Shown one piece after another: positions 1-6,098 of a stretch of DNA of 6,356 bases (positions are counted from its first letter, which is position 1; each line of letters opens with the position of its first letter). A program made the position numbers and the translations under genes. Below the pieces are notes generated by a model, which had not been told where the DNA came from, did no database searches, and was given only the letters and a program-made list of their open reading frames with translations. This DNA is from Treponema sp. (GTDB lineage: Bacteria; Spirochaetota; Spirochaetia; Treponematales; Treponemataceae), in assembly GCA_016297405.1 (NCBI GenBank), contig JAEDGP010000096.1:1-6356 (forward strand), in the 5' to 3' direction.

Positions 1-3000
1 TTGTACCAACACCTGCTTCAGAAACAAGCTTTACAGAAATGCGGGCAGCACGGTTAGCGTTCTTCAAATCGTAGATAAGCTGAGCCAGATCTTCAATTGA
101 GTAAATATCGTGGTGTGGTGGTGGCGAAATCAAAGATACACCTGGAGTTGCGTAACGAGTCTGGGCAATCCAAGGGTAAACCTTCTTTCCAGGAAGGTGA
201 CCGCCTTCACCAGGTTTTGCTCCCTGAGCCATCTTAATCTGAATTTCTTTTGCTGAAAGCAGATATTCTTCTGTTACACCAAAACGTCCAGAAGCAACCT
301 GCTTGATTGCAGAATTTGCTTCTGTTCCAAGTCGCTCAGGTTTTTCTCCACCTTCACCAGAGTTTGATTTACCGTGCAGGTGATTCATTGCAAGAGCCAT
401 ACAACGGTGAGCTTCTTCAGAGATTGAACCGTAAGACATAGCACCTGTCTTAAAGCGCTGTACGATAGAATCAACTGATTCAACTTCGTCAATGCTGATT
501 TCCTTGCCCTTTTCAAAGTCAAAATCAATCATTGCACGGAGTGTATGTGGATGAGCATTGTCATCTACAAGTGAAGTATATTCCTTGAAGCGTTTGTAAT
601 CACCGTTACGGGTAGCTTCCTGCAATGCAATGATTGTCTCAGGGCTGTAAAGGTGATCTTCTGCTGTTGGACCGCGGCGGAGCTTATGGTTACCAACTGA
701 ATCAAGGTGTGTGTTTACTGTCAATCCAAGTGGATCGAATGCCTGGTTGTGGTGATAGTTTACATCGTCTTCAATTTCTTTAAGACCAATGCCACCAACG
801 CGGCTTACTGTATTTGTAAAGTATTCATCAATTACTTCTTTTGAAATACCAACAGCTTCAAAAATCTGAGCAGACTGGTAAGACTGAACTGTAGAAATAC
901 CCATCTTTGCGGCGATTTTTACAATACCGTTGATGATACCCTTGTTGAAATCGTCAATAGCTGTGTGGTAGTCCTTGTCCAGAAGCTTCTGATCAATAAG
1001 TTCAGCAATACATTCATGAGCAAGGTATGGGTTGATGGCACGTGCACCATAACCAAGAGCCATTGCAGCCATGTGAACGTCGCGGATTTCCGCAGTTTCA
1101 AGGATGATAGAAACAGCTGTGCGCTTCTTTGTGCGGATAAGGTACTGTTCAACAGCAGATGTTGCAAGCAAAGAAGGAATTGCTACGTGGTTCTCGTCTA
1201 CTCCGCGGTCGCTCAAAACGATGATGTTTGCACCGTCGCGGTATTCCCGGTCAATGTTTACAAAAAGGTTATCCAAAGCAGCTTTAAGTGAAGTGTTCTT
1301 AAAGTAAAGCAAAGAAACAGTTGCTACCTTAAAACCAGGCTTTTTCATAGCCTTGATTTTCATCATATCAACACCAGTAAGGATTGGGTTGTTGATTTCA
1401 AGAACGCAGCAGTTCTTAGAAGCAGGCTGAAGCATGTTGCCGTCTGTACCAAGATAAACTGTTGTGTCAGTTACAATCTTTTCACGCAAAGAGTCGATTG
1501 GTGGGTTTGTAACCTGAGCAAAAAGCTGCTTGAAGTAAGAATAAAGTGGCGGATGCTTTTCTGACATAACAGCCAGTGGAGTATCAACACCCATGGCACC
1601 AGTTGGTTCAACACCAGTCTTTGCCATAGGAAGAATCATTTCGTTTACATCTTCGTAGTTATAACCGAATGCACGGTACATGCGGTCACGTTCTTCCTGA
1701 GTGTAAACAGGAATCTTTTTGTTAGGAATAGGAAGATCAGAAAGGTGAACAAGGTTCATATCAAGCCATTCGCCGTAAGGATAAAGGCTTGAGTATTGTT
1801 TCTTACATTCTTCATCAGAAATAATCTTTTTCTGAACTGTATCAACAAGAAGAATGCGGCCTGGCATAAGGCGGCTCTTCTTTTCGATGTTGCTTTCTGG
1901 AATATCAAGAACGCCAACTTCAGAAGAAAGGATAAGCATTCCATCTTTTGTGATGTAGTAGCGAGATGGACGAAGACCGTTGCGGTCAAGTGTAGCACCA
2001 AGAATGTCACCATCAGAGAAAAGAATAGCAGCAGGGCCATCCCAAGGTTCCATCATTGTAGCCCAATAGTGGTAGAAGTCACGCTTCTGCTGATTCATTG
2101 TATTGTCATGTTTCCATGGTTCAGGAATACAAGTCATTACAGCAAGTGGAAGAGGCATTCCGTTCATTACAAGGAATTCCAGTGTATTATCAAGCATAGC
2201 AGAGTCTGAACCAGTTGTATCAACAGCTGGAAGAACTTTTGCCATGTCTTCGTCGCTCATTTTAATAGAAGAAAGTGTTTCTTCCCGGGCCAGCATACGG
2301 TCAACGTTACCGCGGATTGTATTGATTTCACCGTTGTGAGCAATAAAGCGGTTTGGATGAGCGCGCATCCAGCTTGGCTGTGTATTTGTACTGAATCGGG
2401 AATGAACGATAGCCAGAGCAGAAACGTAATCAGGGCTCTGAAGATCATTGTAGAAAGTACGCAGCTGCTGAACAAGGAACATACCCTTATAAACGATTGT
2501 ACGGCTGGAAAGAGAAGCAACATAAGTGCCAAGGTTAGAGTGTTCAAACTGACGGCGAAGAATGTACAGCTTGCGGTCAAAATCAAGCCCCTTAGCAACA
2601 TCTGCAGGACGTTCAATAAAACACTGCATGATGCAAGGCATACAATCCTTAGCCTTCTGACCAAGTACGCCTTCATTAACCGGAACTGTACGCCAGCCAA
2701 GGAATTTCATTCCTTCTTTAGCGGTAAGAGTTTCGATCATCTTCTGAGCCTGAGAACGGATAAGTTTATCCTGTGGGAAGAAGAACATACCGATACCGTA
2801 ATCGCGGGCATCTCCTAAAGTGATGTTGATTTCTTTTGCGGCTTTTTCAAAGAAGCCATGTGAAATCTGAACCAGGATACCAACACCGTCTCCGGTTTCT
2901 CCAGTTGCATCCTTACCGGCACGATGTTCAAGCTTTTCTACGATTGTAAGCGCATTGTCCACAATCGCTCTTGAAGCACTACCGTCGATATTAACAACTG

Positions 3001-3055
3001 CACCAATTCCACAGTTGTCATGTTCGAAGGATGATTCGTACAAAGTCTTATTCAT
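1..3055 (-). CDS. gltB: Glutamate synthase (GOGAT) large subunit, 5' two thirds; cut by the left window edge
   Basis: Converts glutamine plus 2-oxoglutarate to two glutamates in the cytoplasm; the large subunit carries the amidotransferase and FMN/Fe-S synthase sites. The reading frame is open for 1018 codons from ATG at 3055 and runs off the window; the family is usually about 1500 residues. The N-terminus MNKTLYESSFEHDNCGIG gives a 14-residue propeptide and the nucleophile Cys15 of a class-II glutaminase domain (about 15-430). Visible active-site motifs are HRAGKDATGETGDGVG (44-59), RFSTNT (220-225), AHNGEIN (239-245) and DRNGLRPSRY (from 357). The FMN synthase domain starts near 870 with GAMSYGSIS (871-879), then GEGGEKPER (900-908), and the visible part ends in SVKLVSEAGVGT (1007-1018). 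The Fe-S cysteines and C-terminal beta-helix lie outside. The roughly 26-residue insertion typical of ferredoxin-dependent enzymes after GEGGE is absent, so an NAD(P)H-type enzyme with a separate GltD is inferred. No frameshift was seen. Confidence 0.97.
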   Translation of the reverse strand, partial: MNKTLYESSFEHDNCGIGAVVNIDGSASRAIVDNALTIVEKLEHRAGKDATGETGDGVGILVQISHGFFEKAAKEINITLGDARDYGIGMFFFPQDKLIRSQAQKMIETLTAKEGMKFLGWRTVPVNEGVLGQKAKDCMPCIMQCFIERPADVAKGLDFDRKLYILRRQFEHSNLGTYVASLSSRTIVYKGMFLVQQLRTFYNDLQSPDYVSALAIVHSRFSTNTQPSWMRAHPNRFIAHNGEINTIRGNVDRMLAREETLSSIKMSDEDMAKVLPAVDTTGSDSAMLDNTLEFLVMNGMPLPLAVMTCIPEPWKHDNTMNQQKRDFYHYWATMMEPWDGPAAILFSDGDILGATLDRNGLRPSRYYITKDGMLILSSEVGVLDIPESNIEKKSRLMPGRILLVDTVQKKIISDEECKKQYSSLYPYGEWLDMNLVHLSDLPIPNKKIPVYTQEERDRMYRAFGYNYEDVNEMILPMAKTGVEPTGAMGVDTPLAVMSEKHPPLYSYFKQLFAQVTNPPIDSLREKIVTDTTVYLGTDGNMLQPASKNCCVLEINNPILTGVDMMKIKAMKKPGFKVATVSLLYFKNTSLKAALDNLFVNIDREYRDGANIIVLSDRGVDENHVAIPSLLATSAVEQYLIRTKKRTAVSIILETAEIRDVHMAAMALGYGARAINPYLAHECIAELIDQKLLDKDYHTAIDDFNKGIINGIVKIAAKMGISTVQSYQSAQIFEAVGISKEVIDEYFTNTVSRVGGIGLKEIEDDVNYHHNQAFDPLGLTVNTHLDSVGNHKLRRGPTAEDHLYSPETIIALQEATRNGDYKRFKEYTSLVDDNAHPHTLRAMIDFDFEKGKEISIDEVESVDSIVQRFKTGAMSYGSISEEAHRCMALAMNHLHGKSNSGEGGEKPERLGTEANSAIKQVASGRFGVTEEYLLSAKEIQIKMAQGAKPGEGGHLPGKKVYPWIAQTRYATPGVSLISPPPHHDIYSIEDLAQLIYDLKNANRAARISVKLVSEAGVGT

Positions 3056-3060
3056 ATTAA

Positions 3061-3066
3061 CCCCTC
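3061..3066 (-). promoter_or_regulatory. Ribosome binding site of gltB inside a small hairpin
   Basis: On the minus strand GAGGGG lies 5 nt before the ATG at 3055, which fixes the start together with the family-typical propeptide and Cys15. The four G's (3064-3061) can pair with CCCC (3072-3069) across an ATGA tetraloop, hiding the site. The same CCCC can instead pair with GGGG at 3210-3207, the far end of the upstream palindromic element, so two exclusive folds are possible. The SD call is from sequence; the switching is inference. Confidence 0.7.
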
Positions 3067-3068
3067 AT

Positions 3069-3210
3069 GGGGCTGTCCAATAAGTTTGCATTACGGTGGT
3101 TGAGTTTATCGAAACCACCACATTTAGTGTAGCAGTCATTTCGACGAGTGGTTCCTGAGCCTGTCGAAGGGCTCAATGAGCGCTACACTCATTACTTTTG
3201 GGACAGCCCC
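3069..3210. repeat. REP/MITE-like palindromic element in the gltB leader
   Basis: A 142-bp non-coding element bounded by perfect 10-bp inverted ends, GGGGCTGTCC (3069-3078) and GGACAGCCCC (3201-3210). Inside are two palindromes. One is GGTGGTT (3095-3101) with AACCACC (3113-3119). The other is AGTGTAGC (3126-3133) with GCTACACT (3182-3189), extended inward by TCATT (3136-3140) and AATGA (3175-3179), with TCGAC/GTCGA and GAGC/GCTC pairings nested within. The core CCTGAGCCTGTCGAAGG (3154-3170) resembles a short palindromic repeat seen in many bacterial genomes, and GAGTTTATCGAAA in the first hairpin looks like a diverged copy of it. No ORF is present. It lies between the gltB promoter and its start codon, so it would be transcribed as part of the leader. 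No target-site duplication was found. Confidence 0.75.
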
Positions 3211-3231
3211 GTGCAAATTTCTGTTGTTAAC

Positions 3232-3282
3232 AAAAAAAAGACGCAGCCACTAGGGTATAGTAACCCCACGGACCGCGTCTTT
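3232..3282 (-). terminator. Strong hairpin plus U-tract at the start of the gltB leader; candidate attenuator
   Basis: Read on the minus strand, AAAGACGC (3282-3275) pairs with GCGTCTTT (3244-3237), and an uninterrupted run of eight T's (3239-3232) overlaps the end of the stem, as in intrinsic terminators. The 30-nt interior is itself folded: TGGGGT pairs with ACCCTA around a TACTAT loop, with a CC/GG pair below. The hairpin begins only a few nucleotides after the predicted gltB start of transcription (about 3286), so it would end most transcripts before gltB unless it is remodelled. It could also act as a second terminator for the DHH gene, but that gene already has one at 3383-3428. The attenuator role is inference; the hairpin and T-tract are directly visible. 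Confidence 0.75.
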
Positions 3283-3292
3283 GCGTTTTTAC

Positions 3293-3321
3293 AATATATA
3301 AAATTCAAAAGTTAATGTCAA
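3293..3321 (-). promoter_or_regulatory. Predicted sigma-70-type promoter of gltB
   Basis: On the minus strand a perfect -35 box TTGACA (3321-3316) is followed after 17 bp by TATATT (3298-3293) as -10. Transcription would begin near 3286, giving a leader of about 230 nt before the gltB ATG, starting almost directly with the T-tailed hairpin. Confidence 0.8.
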
Positions 3322-3343
3322 TGAAATTCATAAAAATATGTAT

Positions 3344-3367
3344 AAATATGCAATTTTATGCATATTT
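3344..3367. promoter_or_regulatory. Perfect 9-bp palindrome upstream of the gltB promoter; candidate operator
   Basis: AAATATGCA (3344-3352) and TGCATATTT (3359-3367) are perfect inverted repeats around ATTTTA. The centre is about 70 bp upstream of the predicted gltB start of transcription, a usual distance for an activator site. There is no T-tract placed as in a terminator. The dyad form fits a dimeric DNA-binding regulator; which one cannot be told. Confidence 0.45.
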
Positions 3368-3382
3368 ACTGCGAAAATAAAC

Positions 3383-3428
3383 AAAAAGCACCAATACTTC
3401 ATTTTTTTTTCACAGACTGGCGCTTTTT
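3383..3428 (-). terminator. Rho-independent terminator of the DHH phosphoesterase gene
   Basis: On the minus strand AAAAAGCGCCA (3428-3418) pairs with TGGTGCTTTTT (3393-3383) over 11 bp with one G-U wobble, closing a 24-nt loop and followed by a T-rich tail. On the plus strand the wobble becomes an A-C mismatch, which favours leftward use. It begins 18 nt after the stop codon of the DHH gene. A smaller hairpin, AGACA/TGTCT (3429-3443), sits between the stop codon and this stem. Confidence 0.75.
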
Positions 3429-3445
3429 AGACATATCCTGTCTGG

Positions 3446-4363
3446 TTATTCTTTATAATTTACCAGCTCATCGATAAGTTTTGGTACATTTTCACCCATG
3501 GTTTCATCAGTAAACTGGCATGTTCCAACCGCTTTATGGCCACCGCCACCGTATTTAAGCATAAGTGAACCTACATTAACATTCGATGTGCGATTCAAAA
3601 TGCTGTATCCAACAGCACACGAACAACCCAATCCACCTCGTCCAGATACAATCCAAATGGAAATATTCTGTTCCGGATACATACTATAAATCATGAAGCG
3701 GTTGCCAGTGTAAATCGGATCAACGCCACGCAAATCGCTGATAATTACATCTTTTTCAATGCGAGTATGAGCTTTTACCATTTCCTTGAATTTTTCAGTC
3801 TGCTCATTATAGATTTCAATTCGTTCCTTAATATCGTTCATAGCAAGAATTTCTTCTGTACTCATTGTGCGACATGCATCCATCAGAATTTCCATAAGTC
3901 GATAATTCGGAATTGTAAAATTGCGCCAGCGACCCAATCCTGTACGCGGATCCATAAGGAATCCAATTAAGATCCAGCCTTTCGGATTCTGAATATCGTC
4001 AATTTCAAGATGACCGGAATCAACTTTATCAACAGCTTCCATCATCTCATCAAAATGGCCAAAACGTTCTTTTCCACCATAATAATCGTAGATGATACGA
4101 GCGCAGGATGGCGTAATACGGCTTTCACCTTTGTACTTTCCTTCAAGTTCGTTTCGTTCCTGTTCACTTGAATGATGATCGAACCAAAGCCCGCAACCTT
4201 CCACAAATGGAACATTTGCCAGAACATCATTTTCCGTAATTTCAATAAGTCCATCCTGCAAATCCTTTGGATGAACAAATTTCCAGCTATCAATAATGCC
4301 AACTTCCTTTAAAAGTGCACCACAAACAAGACCATCAAAATCAGAGCGAGTAACTAATCTCAT
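3446..4363 (-). CDS. DHH-family phosphoesterase (exopolyphosphatase / nanoRNase-like), 305 aa
   Basis: Cytosolic metal-dependent phosphohydrolase of the DHH/DHHA1 superfamily. The N-terminus MRLVTRSDFDGLVCGALL holds metal-binding motif I (D8, D10, G11). The DHH signature is WFDHHSSE with D62, H63 and H64, and VDKVDSG (111-117) supplies a further acidic motif. The C-terminal DHHA1 substrate-binding lobe carries GGGGH (272-276) in KYGGGGHKAVGTCQ. Length and domain order are complete. There is no signal peptide or membrane segment. Relatives are often labelled exopolyphosphatase, while others in the superfamily cleave short RNAs, pAp or cyclic dinucleotides; the substrate cannot be chosen from sequence. 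The start at 4363 has GGAG 5 nt upstream and motif I at the expected distance from the N-terminus. It lies upstream of gltB on the same strand, but a terminator and a fresh promoter separate the two, so co-transcription is unlikely. Confidence 0.92.
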   Translation of the reverse strand: MRLVTRSDFDGLVCGALLKEVGIIDSWKFVHPKDLQDGLIEITENDVLANVPFVEGCGLWFDHHSSEQERNELEGKYKGESRITPSCARIIYDYYGGKERFGHFDEMMEAVDKVDSGHLEIDDIQNPKGWILIGFLMDPRTGLGRWRNFTIPNYRLMEILMDACRTMSTEEILAMNDIKERIEIYNEQTEKFKEMVKAHTRIEKDVIISDLRGVDPIYTGNRFMIYSMYPEQNISIWIVSGRGGLGCSCAVGYSILNRTSNVNVGSLMLKYGGGGHKAVGTCQFTDETMGENVPKLIDELVNYKE

Positions 4364-4395
4364 ATCTTCTCCAGTATTCTTCTATATATAAGTAA

Positions 4396-4423
4396 ATTAT
4401 ACATTCATTTTTTAAATACACAA
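4396..4423 (-). promoter_or_regulatory. Predicted promoter of the DHH phosphoesterase gene
   Basis: On the minus strand TTGTGT (4423-4418), a 16-bp spacer and a perfect TATAAT (4401-4396) precede the gene. Transcription would start near 4389, giving a short leader of about 25 nt with a GGAG ribosome binding site (4372-4369). It is back to back with the promoter of the DUF711 gene. Confidence 0.6.
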
Positions 4424-4458
4424 ATTTTACCTCATTTAAAAAGGAAGTTTTTGATTCA

Positions 4459-4487
4459 TTGTAAAGCACAAAAAATTTCATTATTAT
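4459..4487 (+). promoter_or_regulatory. Predicted promoter of the DUF711 gene
   Basis: TTGTAA (4459-4464), a 17-bp spacer and TATTAT (4482-4487). Transcription would begin near 4494, the first base of the structured leader, so promoter and RNA structure support each other. TATATA at 4485-4490 is an alternative -10, and the surrounding AT-richness makes the exact boxes uncertain. Confidence 0.55.
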
Positions 4488-4493
4488 ATAGAA

Positions 4494-4578
4494 AGTGGTG
4501 AGCCTGTAGCCCAACGTCCATCGATGGAGCGCAACCACTACTCAATTTTGCAGGTGATTTCCACAGGCTCAGGTCACC
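4494..4578 (+). promoter_or_regulatory. Structured 5' leader with complementary hairpin loops; candidate riboswitch-like element of the DUF711 gene
   Basis: First hairpin: AGTGGT (4494-4499) pairs with ACCACT (4534-4539) and encloses a smaller hairpin, TCCA (4517-4520) with TGGA (4525-4528) around a TCGA loop, extended by a CG/CG pair with one bulged G. Second hairpin: GGTGA (4553-4557) pairs with TCACC (4574-4578). GAGCCTGT in the first (4500-4507) is perfectly complementary to ACAGGCTC in the loop of the second (4563-4570), allowing an 8-bp kissing or pseudoknot helix. TTTCC (4558-4562), beside that helix, is complementary to GGAAA (4586-4590) of the ribosome binding site, a possible translational switch. 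I do not recognise it as a known riboswitch class. Against this, the 11-mer ACAGGCTCAGG also occurs (reverse strand) in the REP-like element at 3154-3164, so a repeat relic is possible. Confidence 0.5.
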
Positions 4579-4595
4579 GCCAACAGGAAAAAGCA

Positions 4596-5957
4596 ATGTT
4601 ATTTTCGCCAACAGAAATTGAAGAAACAGTAAGTATGTTTATGAAGCAGAAGCTTGATATCCGCTGCGTAACAATGGGTATTAATCTTCTTGATTGTGCT
4701 GACAGTGATCCAAAACGCGCTTGTGACAAAATTTACGACAAAATCATGCACAAGGCCGGAAATCTTGTAAAGGTTGGTCAGGATATTGAAAAGGAATTTG
4801 GTGTTCCTATCATCAATAAGCGTATTTCTGTAACTCCAATCGCTTTGGTTGCCGGAGCTTCAAATGCTAAGTCTTATGTTGATTACTGTAAGACTTTGGA
4901 CCGAGCCGCAAAGGATTTGGGAATCAACTTTCTTGGTGGTTTTAGCGCACTTGTTCAGAAGGGAATTACACCTGCTGACCGCACACTTATTGAATCAATT
5001 CCAGAAGCTCTTGCTTCAACAGATTTTGTTTGTTCATCTGTAAACGTTGGTACAACAAAGAACGGTATCAATATGGATGCTGTTAAATTGATGGGTGAAA
5101 TTATTGTAAAGACAGCAGATATTTCAAAAAATCTTCCAATCAACGGCTGTGCTAAGCTTGTTGTTTTCTGTAATGCTCCAGAAGATAATCCGTTTATGGC
5201 TGGTGCATTCCACGGTCCAGGAGAAGGCGACAGCGTAATCAACGTTGGTGTTTCTGGTCCTGGTGTAATTCTTGCCGCAGCCCGCGAATACAAAGGCCGC
5301 CCAATCAATGAACTGGCTGACGGAATTAAAAAAATGGCCTTTAAGATTACTCGTATGGGTCAGCTTGTTGGTTCAGAAGCAGCAAAGCGCTTGAATACAA
5401 ACTTTGGTATTCTTGACCTTTCACTAGCTCCAACTCCAGCTGTAGGCGATTCTGTTGCCCGCATTCTTGAAGAAATCGGTCTGGAAGGAGCCGGTTGTCC
5501 TGGTACAACAGCTGCTCTTGCTATGCTTACAGACATGGTTAAAAAGGGCGGTGTAATGGCTTCTACAAATGTTGGTGGTCTTTCTGGTGCATTCATTCCT
5601 GTTTCAGAAGACGAAGGTATGATTAACGCTGTTCAGACTGGTTCAATCTGCCTTGAAAAGCTTGAAGCTATGACAACAGTTTGTTCTGTAGGTCTTGATA
5701 TGATTGCAATTCCAGGTGATACACCAGCAACAACAATTTCTGGTATTCTGGCTGACGAATTTGCTATCGGTATGGTAAACAACAAAACAACTGCCTGCCG
5801 TTTAATTCCAGCTCCTGGCAAAAAAGCTGGTGAATGGGTTGAATTTGGCGGTTTGCTTGGTGGATGCCCTGTAATGCCAGTCAGCAAGTTCAGCTGTGCA
5901 GACTTCATAAACCGTGGCGGACGCATCCCGGCTCCAATTCACTCTTTCAGAAACTAG
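4596..5957 (+). CDS. UPF0210 / DUF711 ('PFL family') protein, 453 aa
   Basis: A complete member of the conserved DUF711 family, whose fold is related to pyruvate formate-lyase but whose reaction is not established to my knowledge. Recognisable blocks are LDIRCVTMGINLLDCAD (near 20-36), KAGNLVKVGQDIEKEFGVPI (near 52-71), KRISVTPIALVAGAS (75-89), FHGPGEGDSVINVGVSGPGV in the middle and the family-typical C-terminus GGRIPAPIHSFRN (441-453). There is no glycyl-radical motif, signal peptide or membrane segment. ATG at 4596 is preferred over the in-frame ATG at 4524 because AGGAAA (4585-4590) lies 5 nt before it, family members begin near here, and the 24 extra codons would fall in the structured leader. 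In many bacteria the gene follows a small ACT-domain gene (UPF0237); none is present here. Two hairpin structures follow the stop codon. Confidence 0.95.
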   Translation: MLFSPTEIEETVSMFMKQKLDIRCVTMGINLLDCADSDPKRACDKIYDKIMHKAGNLVKVGQDIEKEFGVPIINKRISVTPIALVAGASNAKSYVDYCKTLDRAAKDLGINFLGGFSALVQKGITPADRTLIESIPEALASTDFVCSSVNVGTTKNGINMDAVKLMGEIIVKTADISKNLPINGCAKLVVFCNAPEDNPFMAGAFHGPGEGDSVINVGVSGPGVILAAAREYKGRPINELADGIKKMAFKITRMGQLVGSEAAKRLNTNFGILDLSLAPTPAVGDSVARILEEIGLEGAGCPGTTAALAMLTDMVKKGGVMASTNVGGLSGAFIPVSEDEGMINAVQTGSICLEKLEAMTTVCSVGLDMIAIPGDTPATTISGILADEFAIGMVNNKTTACRLIPAPGKKAGEWVEFGGLLGGCPVMPVSKFSCADFINRGGRIPAPIHSFRN

Positions 5958-5962
5958 ATATT

Positions 5963-6035
5963 TTCTGCACTTTTGAACATACTTTGCGCCTCTGGTTTGC
6001 CAGAAAATTGCAAAGTAACAGGCAAAAGTGCAGAA
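5963..6035. repeat. Three-tier inverted repeat after the DUF711 gene
   Basis: Three nested perfect stems share one axis: TTCTGCACTTTTG (5963-5975) with CAAAAGTGCAGAA (6023-6035), ACTTTGC (5981-5987) with GCAAAGT (6010-6016), and TCTGG (5991-5995) with CCAGA (6000-6004) around TTTG. The total is 25 bp of pairing separated by small unpaired stretches. No T-run follows, so it is not a typical terminator. It begins 5 nt after the stop codon and could block 3' exonucleases, be a small palindromic element, or bind protein as a cruciform. Confidence 0.8.
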
Positions 6036-6046
6036 CACTTTAATAA

Positions 6047-6092
6047 AAGGCTGTCCAATTTGTGTTTTGCTTATTGGACGGCCTTCGCTTTT
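6047..6092 (+). terminator. Rho-independent terminator of the DUF711 gene
   Basis: AAGGCTGTCCAAT (6047-6059) pairs with ATTGGACGGCCTT (6073-6085) over 13 bp with one U-G wobble, followed by CGCTTTT. The wobble would be a mismatch on the other strand, which supports rightward use. The GGCTGTCCAAT part also occurs at the end of the repeat element near 3071, so the terminator may share origin with that repeat family. Confidence 0.8.
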
Positions 6093-6098
6093 ATAAAA

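Noticed and set aside
965..2818. Several rightward open frames (965-1291, 1796-2209, 2336-2818)
   Set aside because: They lie antisense to the intact gltB frame, have basic, cysteine-rich, low-quality protein sequence and no ribosome binding sites; they are shadows.
3244..3275. ANTAR-protein target hairpins in the gltB leader
   Set aside because: A hexaloop with A at 1 and G at 4 (ATAGTA) exists only on the plus strand; on the gltB transcript the loop is TACTAT, and no second matching hairpin is present.
4341..4538. 65-residue leftward frame across the divergent promoter region
   Set aside because: It covers both promoters and the structured leader, is dominated by AT-rich codons (I, Y, F, K) and overlaps the real DHH start.
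4494..4578. ZTP ('pfl motif') riboswitch before the DUF711 gene
   Set aside because: The overall order of a hairpin plus downstream hairpin with loop pairing is similar, but the conserved ZTP blocks, including the 3' CCGCCUGGGCA, are not found. The motif is also named for formate-THF ligase context, not for the DUF711 'PFL family'.
4524..4595. N-terminal extension of the DUF711 protein from the ATG at 4524
   Set aside because: The 24 added residues do not look like the family, the ATG has no ribosome binding site and lies in an RNA hairpin, while ATG 4596 has a well-spaced AGGAAA.
4596..5957. Glycyl-radical enzyme activity of the 'PFL family' protein
   Set aside because: No glycyl-radical loop near the C-terminus and no activase gene nearby; the name reflects fold similarity only.
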